A program made the translations under genes and the position numbers. DNA of 64,000 nt. It comes from RUG11237 sp050874665. Lineage in GTDB: Bacteria > Bacillota > Clostridia > Lachnospirales > Lachnospiraceae. Positions 9,293-17,308 of this stretch are shown in pieces (the stretch's first letter is position 1; each line of letters opens with the position of its first letter). Under the pieces are notes generated by a model. The model was not told the DNA's origin, searched no databases, and was given only the letters and a program-made list of their open reading frames with translations. The stretch lies in contig JBNMLC010000002.1 in assembly GCA_050874665.1 (NCBI GenBank), forward strand, positions 1 to 64,000. The letters are read 5' to 3'.

Positions 9293-9712
9293 ATGCCGAC
9301 ATTTAATCAGTTAGTGAGAAAAGGAAGACAGACAACAGTAAAGAAGTCTACTGCACCAGCTTTACAGAAGGGTTACAACTCTTTAAGAAAGAAAACAACA
9401 GATCTTTCCGCACCACAGAAGAGAGGTGTGTGTACAGCAGTTAAGACAGCTACACCTAAGAAGCCTAACTCAGCTCTTAGAAAAATTGCCAGAGTTCGTC
9501 TTTCTAACGGAATCGAAGTAACAAGTTATATCCCAGGTGAAGGACACAACCTTCAGGAACATAGTGTTGTTCTTATCAGAGGTGGTAGAGTAAAAGACTT
9601 ACCAGGTACAAGATACCATATCATCCGTGGTACATTGGATACAGCAGGTGTTGCTAAGAGAAGACAGGCTCGTTCTAAGTACGGTGCTAAGAGACCGAAG
9701 GACGCAAAATAA
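9293..9712 (+). CDS. rpsL: 30S ribosomal protein S12
   Basis: S12 is a decoding-centre protein of the small subunit (139 residues, normal length). The conserved TPKKPNSALRKIARV segment and the PGEGHNLQEHSVVLIRGGRVKDLPG segment are present. The lysines that give streptomycin resistance when mutated (in TPKKPNS and RVKDLPG) are wild type. An AGGAGGTG ribosome-binding site precedes the ATG. It is the first gene of an str operon with rpsG and fusA. Confidence 0.99.
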   Translation: MPTFNQLVRKGRQTTVKKSTAPALQKGYNSLRKKTTDLSAPQKRGVCTAVKTATPKKPNSALRKIARVRLSNGIEVTSYIPGEGHNLQEHSVVLIRGGRVKDLPGTRYHIIRGTLDTAGVAKRRQARSKYGAKRPKDAK

Positions 9713-9946
9713 AATAAGTATCACAAACAGAGTTTGAATGAGTGCCGGAACTTGTAGATATTGACTCGCATGAATTACGAAAGTAAGAGAGGATTGAATA
9801 AATCAGTCTGTAAATGCGAAAAATAGATAGAACGACCGAGCGCGAACACAATCTTTAAGTGTAAATTACACATGTGAGTACCGATGAATTAACAAGTGAA
9901 TACTTACTGGAAATCAGTAAGCGCACGTATTAAGGAGGGAAGAACC
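9713..9946 (+). promoter_or_regulatory. Long structured rpsL-rpsG spacer
   Basis: The 234-base spacer has no credible reading frame. A small hairpin, CTTACTG/CAGTAAG (9903-9921, five-base loop), ends ten bases before the AGGAGG of rpsG, and a TGTAAATTACA palindrome lies upstream of it. In E. coli, S7 represses its own translation by binding the S12-S7 intercistronic RNA. This spacer could serve the same purpose, but that is inference. Confidence 0.4.
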
Positions 9947-10417
9947 GTGCCACGTAAAGGACATATTCAGAAAAGAGATGTATTAGCAGATCCATTATAC
10001 AACAACAAAGTCGTTACAAAGCTTATCAACAACATTATGTTAGACGGTAAGAAAGGTGTAGCGCAGAAAATTGTTTACAAGGCTTTCGACAGAGTTGCAG
10101 AAAAAACTGGAAAACCAGCTTTAGAAGTATTTGAAGAAGCTATGAACAATATTATGCCAGTTCTTGAAGTAAAGGCTAGACGTATCGGTGGTGCAACATA
10201 TCAGGTACCTATCGAAGTAAGACCTGACAGAAGACAGGCATTAGCACTTCGTTGGCTTACAACTTTTTCTCGTGCAAGAGGAGAAAAGACAATGGAAGAA
10301 AGACTTGCTAATGAAATCATGGATGCAGCTGGAAATACAGGTGCAGCTGTAAAAAGAAAAGAAGATATGCACAAAATGGCAGAAGCAAACAAAGCATTTG
10401 CTCACTACCGTTTCTAA
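9947..10417 (+). CDS. rpsG: 30S ribosomal protein S7
   Basis: S7 nucleates assembly of the 30S head. I placed the start at the GTG at 9947 because it follows AAGGAGGGA with correct spacing and gives the standard PRKGHIQKRDV N-terminus and 156 residues. A frame open from 9896 would add 17 unrelated residues. The conserved RRIGGATYQVPIEVRPDRRQALALRW segment is present. It lies in the str operon, 38 bases before fusA. Confidence 0.97.
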   Translation: MPRKGHIQKRDVLADPLYNNKVVTKLINNIMLDGKKGVAQKIVYKAFDRVAEKTGKPALEVFEEAMNNIMPVLEVKARRIGGATYQVPIEVRPDRRQALALRWLTTFSRARGEKTMEERLANEIMDAAGNTGAAVKRKEDMHKMAEANKAFAHYRF

Positions 10418-10455
10418 TTATCTTCTGGAAATAATAGTAAAAGGAGGAAGAACCT

Positions 10456-12573
10456 TTGGCTGGAAGAGAATACCCATTGGAGAGAACCAGAAATATTGGT
10501 ATTATGGCTCATATTGATGCTGGTAAAACAACAACAACAGAGCGTATCCTTTATTATACTGGTGTTAACTATAAAATTGGTGATACTCACGAAGGTACTG
10601 CTACTATGGACTGGATGGAGCAGGAACAGGAAAGAGGTATCACTATTACTTCAGCGGCTACAACATGTCACTGGACTTTGCAGGAAAATGCAAAACCAAA
10701 GCCAGGTGCATTAGAACATCGTATCAACATCATTGATACACCAGGACACGTAGACTTCACAGTAGAAGTAGAACGTTCTCTGCGTGTACTTGATGGTGCA
10801 GTAGGTGTATTCTGTGCTAAGGGTGGTGTTGAACCACAGTCAGAAAATGTATGGCGTCAGGCTGACACATACAATGTACCAAGAATGGCCTTCATCAATA
10901 AGATGGATATTCTGGGTGCTGATTTCTACAATGCTGTAGATCAGATCAGAACCAGATTAGGTAAAAACGCAATTGTACTTCAGTTACCAATTGGTAAAGA
11001 AGATGAATTTAAGGGAATCATTGACTTAATGGAAATGCAGGCTTACATCTATAATGATGATAAGGGTGATGATATTACCGTTGGTGAAATTCCTGAAGAC
11101 ATGAAAGATGAAGCAGAATTATATCGTCAGGAATTAGTAGAAAAAATCTGCGAATTAGATGATGATTTAATGATGATGTACTTAGAAGGTGAAGAACCTA
11201 CTATTGAACAGTTAAAAGCTGCTTTAAGAAAAGGAACTTGTGAATGTACTGCAGTACCTGTAACATGTGGTTCTGCATACAGAAACAAAGGTGTACAGAA
11301 GTTATTGGATGCAATCCTTGAATACATGCCAGCTCCAACAGACATCCCGGCTATTAAGGGTGTTGATATGGATGGAAACGAAATTGAAAAGCATTCATCT
11401 GATGATGAACCATTTGCTGCATTGGCATTCAAGATTATGGCTGACCCATTCGTTGGTAAGCTTGCATTCTTCAGAGTATATTCTGGAACATTAAATTCAG
11501 GCTCTTATGTATTTAACTCTACAAAGGGCAAAAAAGAACGTGTTGGACGTATCTTACAGATGCATGCAAACAAGAGAGAAGAACTTGATAAAGTTTACTC
11601 TGGTGATATTGCAGCAGCAGTAGGATTTAAGCTTACAACAACAGGTGATACAATCTGTGATGAACAGCATCCTGTTATCTTAGAGTCCATGGAATTCCCT
11701 GAACCGGTTATCGAGCTTGCTATCGAGCCTAAGACAAAGAATGATCAGGGTAAAATGGGTGAAGCTTTGGCAAAACTTTCAGAAGAAGATCCAACATTCA
11801 GAGCTCATACAGATCAGGAAACTGGTCAGACAATTATTGCCGGTATGGGTGAATTGCATCTTGAAATTATCGTAGACAGACTTCTTCGTGAATTCAAGGT
11901 AGAAGCAAATGTAGGTGCTCCACAGGTTGCATACAAAGAAACATTTACAAAGCCTGTTGACGTTGATAGTAAATACGCAAAACAGTCTGGTGGTCGTGGA
12001 CAGTACGGACATTGTAAAGTTAAATTTGAGCCAATGGATCCAAATGCAGAAGAAACATTCAAATTTGAGTCTACTGTAGTTGGTGGTGCTATTCCTAAAG
12101 AATACATCCCTGCTGTTGGTGAAGGTATTGAAGAAGCAACAAAGGCTGGTATCTTAGGTGGATTCCCAGTACTTGGTGTATACGCAAACGTATACGATGG
12201 TTCTTACCATGAAGTCGATTCTTCCGAAATGGCATTCCATATTGCCGGATCTATGGCATTCAAGGAAGCTATGCAGAAGGGTGCTCCGGTATTGTTAGAG
12301 CCGATTATGAAGGTTGAAGTAACAATGCCAGAAGAATACATGGGAGATATCATTGGAGATATCAATGCTCGTCGTGGACGTATCGAAGGAATGGACGACC
12401 TGGGCGGTGGTAAGATTGTCAGAGGTTATGTTCCGTTAGCAGAAATGTTCGGATACTCTACAGATCTTCGTTCCAGAACACAGGGACGTGGTAACTATTC
12501 CATGTTCTTTGAAAAGTACGAACCAGTACCTAAGTCAGTTCAGGAAAAAGTTCTTGCTGCAAAAAGCAAATAA
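10456..12573 (+). CDS. fusA: Translation elongation factor G
   Basis: EF-G is the GTPase that drives ribosomal translocation (705 residues). The G1 loop AHIDAGKT lies near residues 18-25, followed by the G2 region ERGITITSAATT, DTPGHVDF (G3) and NKMD (G4). The protein starts at a TTG codon preceded by AAGGAGG; no ATG fits the conserved REYPLERTRNIGIMAHIDAG N-terminus. The MGELHLEI segment of domain III and the RGxGxYSMFF C-terminal region are typical of EF-G rather than of tetracycline-resistance relatives. Confidence 0.98.
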   Translation: MAGREYPLERTRNIGIMAHIDAGKTTTTERILYYTGVNYKIGDTHEGTATMDWMEQEQERGITITSAATTCHWTLQENAKPKPGALEHRINIIDTPGHVDFTVEVERSLRVLDGAVGVFCAKGGVEPQSENVWRQADTYNVPRMAFINKMDILGADFYNAVDQIRTRLGKNAIVLQLPIGKEDEFKGIIDLMEMQAYIYNDDKGDDITVGEIPEDMKDEAELYRQELVEKICELDDDLMMMYLEGEEPTIEQLKAALRKGTCECTAVPVTCGSAYRNKGVQKLLDAILEYMPAPTDIPAIKGVDMDGNEIEKHSSDDEPFAALAFKIMADPFVGKLAFFRVYSGTLNSGSYVFNSTKGKKERVGRILQMHANKREELDKVYSGDIAAAVGFKLTTTGDTICDEQHPVILESMEFPEPVIELAIEPKTKNDQGKMGEALAKLSEEDPTFRAHTDQETGQTIIAGMGELHLEIIVDRLLREFKVEANVGAPQVAYKETFTKPVDVDSKYAKQSGGRGQYGHCKVKFEPMDPNAEETFKFESTVVGGAIPKEYIPAVGEGIEEATKAGILGGFPVLGVYANVYDGSYHEVDSSEMAFHIAGSMAFKEAMQKGAPVLLEPIMKVEVTMPEEYMGDIIGDINARRGRIEGMDDLGGGKIVRGYVPLAEMFGYSTDLRSRTQGRGNYSMFFEKYEPVPKSVQEKVLAAKSK

Positions 12574-12589
12574 TTAATTATGCAAAAAT

Positions 12590-12609
12590 CCTGCCCTTTG
12601 TTGGGCAGG
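12590..12609 (+). other. Hairpin between fusA and tuf
   Basis: CCTGCCC and GGGCAGG form a stable seven-base stem with a six-base loop just after fusA. No T run follows, so it is more likely a 3'-end stability or processing element than a full terminator. Confidence 0.55.
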
Positions 12610-12634
12610 TGATGAAATAAAAAGAGAATTAGGC

Positions 12635-12663
12635 TTGCAAAAGTTTCCAATATGAAATATAAT
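12635..12663 (+). promoter_or_regulatory. tuf promoter
   Basis: TTGCAA (12635-12640) and a perfect TATAAT (12658-12663) are spaced by 17 bases. tuf can therefore be transcribed apart from rpsL-rpsG-fusA. Confidence 0.8.
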
Positions 12664-12718
12664 CATTGTAGCCGAAAAAATGAAAACAATATGTAAATTT
12701 TAAGGAGGACGTTAAAAA

Positions 12719-13906
12719 ATGGCTAAGGCTAAATTTGAAAGAACTAAACCACATTGTAACATCGGAACAATTGGTCACGTTGACCACGGTAAAACAACTT
12801 TAACAGCTGCTATCACAAAGACTCTTGCAGCTAGAGTAGCAGGTAACGAAGCAGTAGATTTCGAGAATATCGATAAAGCTCCAGAAGAAAGAGAAAGAGG
12901 TATCACAATTTCTACAGCTCACGTTGAGTACGAAACAGAAAACAGACATTACGCACACGTTGACTGTCCAGGACATGCCGATTACGTTAAGAACATGATT
13001 ACTGGTGCTGCTCAGATGGATGGTGCTATCCTTGTAGTTGCTGCTACTGACGGTGTTATGGCTCAGACAAAAGAGCATATCTTACTTTCTCGTCAGGTAG
13101 GTGTTCCTTACATCGTTGTATTCATGAACAAATGTGATATGGTTGACGATGAAGAATTACTTGAATTAGTAGAAATGGAAATCGTTGAACAGTTAGAAGA
13201 ATATGACTTTACAGACTGCCCAATCATCAAAGGATCTGCTTTAAAGGCTCTTGAAGATCCAATGAGCGAATGGGGAGACAAGATTATGGAATTAATGGCA
13301 GCAGTTGACGAACATATTCCAGATCCTCAGAGAGCAACAGATCAGCCATTCCTTATGCCAATCGAAGATGTATTCACAATCACAGGTCGTGGTACAGTTG
13401 CTACAGGTAGAGTAGAACGTGGCGTTCTTCATATCAATGAAGAAGTTGAAATCGTAGGTATCAAAGAAGAAGTTCAGAAGACTACTGTAACAGGTATCGA
13501 AATGTTCCGTAAACTTCTTGACGAAGCTCAGGCTGGTGATAACATCGGTGCTTTACTTCGTGGTATCAAGAGAGAAGATATCGAAAGAGGACAGGTATTA
13601 TGTAAACCAGGCAGTGTAACATGCCATAAGAAATTTACTGCTCAGGTATACGTATTAACAAAAGACGAAGGTGGACGTCATACTCCATTCTTCAACAACT
13701 ACAGACCACAGTTCTATTTCAGAACAACTGACGTAACTGGTGTTATCAACTTACCAGAAGGCACAGAAATGTGTATGCCAGGTGATAACGTAGAAATGTC
13801 TATCGAACTGATTCATCCAGTAGCTATGGAACAGGGTCTTACATTCGCTATCCGTGAAGGCGGACGTACAGTAGGATCAGGTCGTGTTGCTACAATCGTT
13901 GAATAA
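12719..13906 (+). CDS. tuf: Translation elongation factor Tu
   Basis: EF-Tu delivers aminoacyl-tRNA to the ribosome (395 residues, normal length). The GTP-binding motifs GHVDHGKT (about residues 19-26), DCPGHADY and NKCD are intact, as are the domain II and III barrels. It has an AAGGAGG ribosome-binding site, its own promoter and a terminator, so it can be expressed as a single gene. Codon bias is extreme, like that of rplL. Confidence 0.99.
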   Translation: MAKAKFERTKPHCNIGTIGHVDHGKTTLTAAITKTLAARVAGNEAVDFENIDKAPEERERGITISTAHVEYETENRHYAHVDCPGHADYVKNMITGAAQMDGAILVVAATDGVMAQTKEHILLSRQVGVPYIVVFMNKCDMVDDEELLELVEMEIVEQLEEYDFTDCPIIKGSALKALEDPMSEWGDKIMELMAAVDEHIPDPQRATDQPFLMPIEDVFTITGRGTVATGRVERGVLHINEEVEIVGIKEEVQKTTVTGIEMFRKLLDEAQAGDNIGALLRGIKREDIERGQVLCKPGSVTCHKKFTAQVYVLTKDEGGRHTPFFNNYRPQFYFRTTDVTGVINLPEGTEMCMPGDNVEMSIELIHPVAMEQGLTFAIREGGRTVGSGRVATIVE

Positions 13907-13929
13907 GTGATAAAAAGCTAGACTTTATA

Positions 13930-13962
13930 GGGCTTCCCAACGTAAGTTAGGAAGTCCTTTTA
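13930..13962 (+). terminator. Intrinsic terminator after tuf
   Basis: GGGCTTCC and GGAAGTCC pair (one G-U) around a 12-base loop, followed by TTTTAT. Confidence 0.85.
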
Positions 13963-13985
13963 TAGGATAATTATTATATATGAAT

Positions 13986-14077
13986 AGGGAATGAAGTTCT
14001 CCCTTGGGTAACCTAAACTGCTATAACAAAGCTGATGACTTCTACGATGAATTGTCGCAGAAGCTATCAGCTTTTTT
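13986..14077 (+). promoter_or_regulatory. Fluoride riboswitch (crcB motif) with overlapping terminator
   Basis: The segment follows the crcB aptamer consensus. P1 is AGGGA (13986-13990) with TCCCT (14000-14004), and the conserved AATGAAGTTC lies between the strands. The conserved AAACTGC (14015-14021) and GCTGATGACTTCTAC (14031-14045) match the crystallised Thermotoga petrophila aptamer closely. The pseudoknot is GAAGT (13993-13997) with ACTTC (14038-14042). The aptamer's 3' half also forms the 5' arm of a terminator (14028-14036 with 14066-14074, ending in TTTTTT), so fluoride binding should prevent termination and switch on the antiporter downstream. A short GGGTAACC hairpin is inserted at 14006-14013. 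Confidence 0.9.
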
Positions 14078-14080
14078 AGT

Positions 14081-14220
14081 GTGTAGAATTAGAGTGTTTT
14101 ACCTTCCTGACTCTACACAGTGAAAAACGCTCCGAAAGGAGCGTGCTGCGGTGATATGGAAGTATGTCGCTAATGCAACTTGCCGCAGGCGGAGAATCTT
14201 GCAAACGAGATTCGTTTTTA
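14081..14220 (+). promoter_or_regulatory. Second structured leader with terminator, unidentified class
   Basis: Between the fluoride riboswitch and the antiporter lies a second structured RNA. Stems are GTGTAGA (14081-14087) with TCTACAC (14112-14118), ACGCTCC with GGAGCGT around a GAAA loop (14127-14144), and CTGCGG (14146-14151) with CCGCAG (14183-14188). It ends in an eight-pair terminator hairpin, 14194-14213, followed by TTTTT, about 24 bases before the start codon. This is the architecture of an aptamer plus expression platform. I do not recognise the class; sodium, lithium or c-di-AMP sensing would fit the gene, but that is a guess. Confidence 0.65.
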
Positions 14221-14243
14221 TTTGAGAATACGGAGGAATTTAT

Positions 14244-15449
14244 ATGTTAACATCATTATCGCTTATATTTTTAGTGGGACTGGCTATGGGGGCTATTTGT
14301 GGACGTTTGAGATTACCGCGAATTATTGGTATGCTTGTAACGGGAATTGTATTAGGCCCATATGTGCTGGATTTGCTCGACCCATCAATCTTATCAATTT
14401 CTTCAGAGTTGAGAAAAATGGCTCTGGTTATAATTTTGCTTAAGGCAGGATTATCTTTAAATTTGTCAGATTTGAAAAAGGTTGGCAGGCCTGCCGTTTT
14501 GTTATCGTTCGTACCTGCCACATGTGAAATTATTGGTTATATTTTATGTGCTCCTGCCATTCTTGGAATTACAAGAATTGAAGCGGCCGTTATGGGTGCG
14601 GTTTTAGCAGCCGTTTCTCCTGCTGTAGTTGTGCCCAAAATGGTTCAGCTCATGGAAACGAAATATGGAACAGATAAGGCAATTCCACAGATGATTCTGG
14701 CGGGAGCATCGTGTGACGATATTTTTGTAATTGTATTATTTACAACATTTTTGGGTATAGCGCAAGGAGGAAGTGCAAATGTGTCCTCGTTTGTAAATAT
14801 ACCAGTCTCTATTGTTTTGGGAATTATTTTAGGGGCTTTGACAGGATACCTATTATATAAGTTTTTTGAAACCGCATATGCACGCAAACATTATGTGAGA
14901 AATAGTATGAAGGTAATCATCGTATTAGGCTGTTCCTTTCTGCTTATTGCAGTAGAAGACTGGCTGGAAGGGAAAATAGCCGTTTCAGGTTTGCTGGCAG
15001 TAGTCAGCATGGCATGTGTGTTAAAAGCAAAAAGCACAACATTTGTATCGAAAAGACTGTCTGATAAATTTGGGAAACTTTGGATTGCGGCAGAAGTGAT
15101 ATTATTTGTTTTGGTGGGAGCAGCAGTAGATATCAGGTATATGTTGAGTGCAGGTGTAGCGGCAGTGCTTATTATTTTTGTGGCTTTACTGTTCAGAGGT
15201 GTTGGAGTTTGGATTTGTACCATTAGGACAAAACTTTCTGTGAAAGAGAGAATTTTCTGCGTAATAGCATATCTTCCTAAGGCGACAGTACAGGCGGCAA
15301 TAGGTTCAGTTCCTCTTGCTGCGGGATTACCATGTGGAAACATTATTTTATCAGTTGCGGTTGTGGCAATTATCATTACAGCACCATTGGGGGCACTCGG
15401 AATGGAGGCAACCTATAAGAAATTGCTGGTACAATCTGAAGAGGGCTAG
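14244..15449 (+). CDS. Cation:proton antiporter (NhaP/KefB-like, PF00999 type)
   Basis: This 401-residue polytopic membrane protein has about 12 hydrophobic segments with the Na+/H+ exchanger fold. Visible features are a PAVVVPKM stretch near residue 128 and an acidic pair, D158-D159, in GASCDDI. That pair resembles the DD motif of electrogenic CPA antiporters. It lacks the RCK/TrkA-N domain found in KefB. A CGGAGGA ribosome-binding site precedes the ATG. The fluoride riboswitch upstream suggests a part in fluoride tolerance, as seen for antiporters under crcB RNAs elsewhere. Whether it carries fluoride or offsets the acid load is unknown. Confidence 0.88.
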   Translation: MLTSLSLIFLVGLAMGAICGRLRLPRIIGMLVTGIVLGPYVLDLLDPSILSISSELRKMALVIILLKAGLSLNLSDLKKVGRPAVLLSFVPATCEIIGYILCAPAILGITRIEAAVMGAVLAAVSPAVVVPKMVQLMETKYGTDKAIPQMILAGASCDDIFVIVLFTTFLGIAQGGSANVSSFVNIPVSIVLGIILGALTGYLLYKFFETAYARKHYVRNSMKVIIVLGCSFLLIAVEDWLEGKIAVSGLLAVVSMACVLKAKSTTFVSKRLSDKFGKLWIAAEVILFVLVGAAVDIRYMLSAGVAAVLIIFVALLFRGVGVWICTIRTKLSVKERIFCVIAYLPKATVQAAIGSVPLAAGLPCGNIILSVAVVAIIITAPLGALGMEATYKKLLVQSEEG

Positions 15450-15604
15450 GCGAATAAATAAAAAATAAGAAAATAAGGCGCTTTGTGTGTATCGTAAATG
15501 GCTCTCAGATGATATCTAACAGAGGCAGGACTTAATTATTTTGGCTGTATTTTGGCTGCACCTTGACCAGTGCAAGTATAAAGAGGAATACATTAGCTGC
15601 TTAA

Positions 15605-15718
15605 GGAAAAAGTAAAATTACGGAAAATAATAGATATGAACACTTGCTATTTCATGGAAAATTATATATATTAACATCAGCAGATACTTTTAGTTCAGCA
15701 ATGGAATTTGCGGAATAG
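15605..15718 (+). pseudogene. Remnant of an S41-family (C-terminal processing) peptidase
   Basis: The 329-base gap between the antiporter and the next gene has no intact gene. A frame open from 15605 to the TAG at 15716 encodes a short peptide containing GKLYILTSADTFSSAMEFAE. This matches the region around the catalytic Ser of S41 peptidases (TxxTFSSAxxFA). It has no start codon or ribosome-binding site, a stop lies just upstream and no other part of the enzyme remains. It is most simply a decayed gene fragment. Confidence 0.6.
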
Positions 15719-15778
15719 TACCATGTCATTGACTAGGAGTAATTACAATGGCAGGTATAAGTAAAAATAGGAGGAAAA

Positions 15779-16423
15779 ATGGAGTACAAAACATTTCATG
15801 GTTTGGAAGATGTATACCCGGAAAAATTAGATGGAACAAGTGAGTGGTTTTACGGTCAGGTGACACCTTGTTCAGAGGCATATGAGGTTTCGGAATATCA
15901 GGGCAGCTATATAGGAACCCGACTATATATTTTTCATATTTCTGGTAAGGTTTATGTGCCCTTTCAACAGGAGAAAAATGTATTTTTAGCCCCTCCAATC
16001 TATAGTGCTGAAAGAAATTCTTTTGGTATCCTCCGATATGATTTTAATAAAAGGCGGATACAGGCCTACGAGTATATTCCGGAAACAGAGGAATTGTCCA
16101 TACTTAAAGAAATTAAAATGCCTAAAACGGATGAACTTAGATATATTAGAATGATAAAAGAACCTTTTATGCTCGTAAAGTGCAATTGGAATGAAAATTT
16201 TGTCGATTTCTTAGAAGAAAAAGAAAATCATGTTCAGTTGGAAGAGAATGAAAGCCTGTGTTATGTGGAGAAGGATGTGCTTATAACACAAAAATGGATA
16301 GAGGACCCTGATTACAGAGAAGAGATTATTTATCGCCATGCGGATTCTGGAAAGGTGCTTAAGAGAGAAGATGGCTATATTGTAGAAATGCCTGACGGAA
16401 AACTTTGGATTATGACCAGATAG
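15779..16423 (+). CDS. Hypothetical protein
   Basis: I do not recognise this 214-residue protein. It has no signal peptide or membrane segment, is rich in charged and aromatic residues, and looks like a cytosolic beta-rich protein. A segment of alternating hydrophobic residues (about 45-65) and an acidic helix-prone part (about 140-165) are visible. The ATG follows AGGAGGAAAA, so translation is likely. It lies between the S41 remnant and a nitroreductase with no tight coupling to either. Confidence 0.7.
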   Translation: MEYKTFHGLEDVYPEKLDGTSEWFYGQVTPCSEAYEVSEYQGSYIGTRLYIFHISGKVYVPFQQEKNVFLAPPIYSAERNSFGILRYDFNKRRIQAYEYIPETEELSILKEIKMPKTDELRYIRMIKEPFMLVKCNWNENFVDFLEEKENHVQLEENESLCYVEKDVLITQKWIEDPDYREEIIYRHADSGKVLKREDGYIVEMPDGKLWIMTR

Positions 16424-16480
16424 CAAGGATAAAAATAATAAACAACAATAGAATAATCAAAAAGAAAAGAGGAGATTCAT

Positions 16481-17008
16481 ATGAGCGAAGTATTAGAAAA
16501 AATGAAATCAAGAAGAAGTATCAGACAATATAAATCAGATGCAGTGCCTCAAGAGGTGATAGATCAAATTATAGAGGCAGGTCTATATGCTGCAAGTGGA
16601 AGAGGCGGACAAAATACAATTATCCTTCAGGTGACAGACAGAAAGCTTCGTGATGAAATATCGAAACGGAATTGTAAGATTGGCGGCTGGGAAGAAGGAT
16701 TTGATCCATTTTATGGAGCACCGGCTATGCTGATTGTTCTGGCAAAGAAAGAATGTACTACAGGAATTTATGATGGAAGTCTGGTTATGGGGAATCTTAT
16801 GCTGGCTGCGCATGATTTAGGGATCGGAAGTTGCTGGATTCACAGAGCAAAGGAAGAATTTGAAACTGACTGGGGAAAGGAACTGTTAAACTCACTTGGT
16901 ATAGAAGGAGAATATGAAGGAATTGGTCATTGTGCGCTGGGATACGCAGAGGGTTCGTATCCTGCAACTCCAGAGAGAAAAGAGCATAGAGTGTTTAAAG
17001 TAAAGTAA
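16481..17008 (+). CDS. Nitroreductase family protein
   Basis: This 175-residue protein has the FMN-dependent nitroreductase fold. The N-terminal RRSIRQYKSDAVP segment is the typical phosphate-binding start, AASGRGGQN follows, and GIGSCWIHRAKEEF is the central family motif. Such enzymes reduce nitro, quinone or flavin substrates with NAD(P)H and act as homodimers in the cytosol. An AGAGGAG ribosome-binding site precedes the ATG. The substrate cannot be told from sequence. Confidence 0.9.
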   Translation: MSEVLEKMKSRRSIRQYKSDAVPQEVIDQIIEAGLYAASGRGGQNTIILQVTDRKLRDEISKRNCKIGGWEEGFDPFYGAPAMLIVLAKKECTTGIYDGSLVMGNLMLAAHDLGIGSCWIHRAKEEFETDWGKELLNSLGIEGEYEGIGHCALGYAEGSYPATPERKEHRVFKVK

Positions 17009-17074
17009 TTGTAAAGGTAACTTTTTCAAAACGTTAAGATATTACAAAACTTTATATTATGTATTACAAAACAC

Positions 17075-17104
17075 TTGACCAGAATTATCCTAATATGGTA
17101 TATT
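17075..17104 (+). promoter_or_regulatory. Promoter of the exopolysaccharide operon
   Basis: TTGACC (17075-17080) and TATATT (17099-17104) are spaced by 18 bases, giving a leader of about 200 bases. The 300-base gap 17009-17308 holds only this promoter, the leader and its hairpin. Confidence 0.65.
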
Positions 17105-17230
17105 AAGATTATTAATAAAAGATGGGTAATGGCACTGGAATCATAATGGTTATGGCATATAACCTTAGGTTAGTGTGAATTTTAACACCAAGAAAATTTC
17201 ATCAGCATGGTTGACTTGAAGAGGTCTATT

Positions 17231-17270
17231 AAAAATATCCATCAAGCTTAGCTTGATGGATATTTTTGCT
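17231..17270 (+). terminator. Attenuator-like hairpin in the exopolysaccharide leader
   Basis: An 18-base arm (17231-17248) is exactly complementary to 17250-17267, and the 3' arm ends in TTTTT, giving a terminator-like structure about 40 bases before the first gene. Upstream, GGTTAT/ATAACC and TAACC/GGTTA share bases (about 17145-17175), so alternative pairings are possible. Because it lies between promoter and operon, transcription of 19 kb must pass it, which implies attenuation or processive antitermination. Confidence 0.7.
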
Positions 17271-17308
17271 ATAGTAAGAGTGAGGGTGCCTGATAAGGAG
17301 AGAAATTA

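Noticed and set aside
14180..14443. 87-codon plus-strand frame over the antiporter leader and start
   Set aside because: It overlaps the terminator hairpin and the antiporter gene in another frame and shows no similarity pattern.
14891..15376. 161-codon minus-strand frame in the antiporter gene
   Set aside because: It is antisense to a clear membrane protein and has no start signals.
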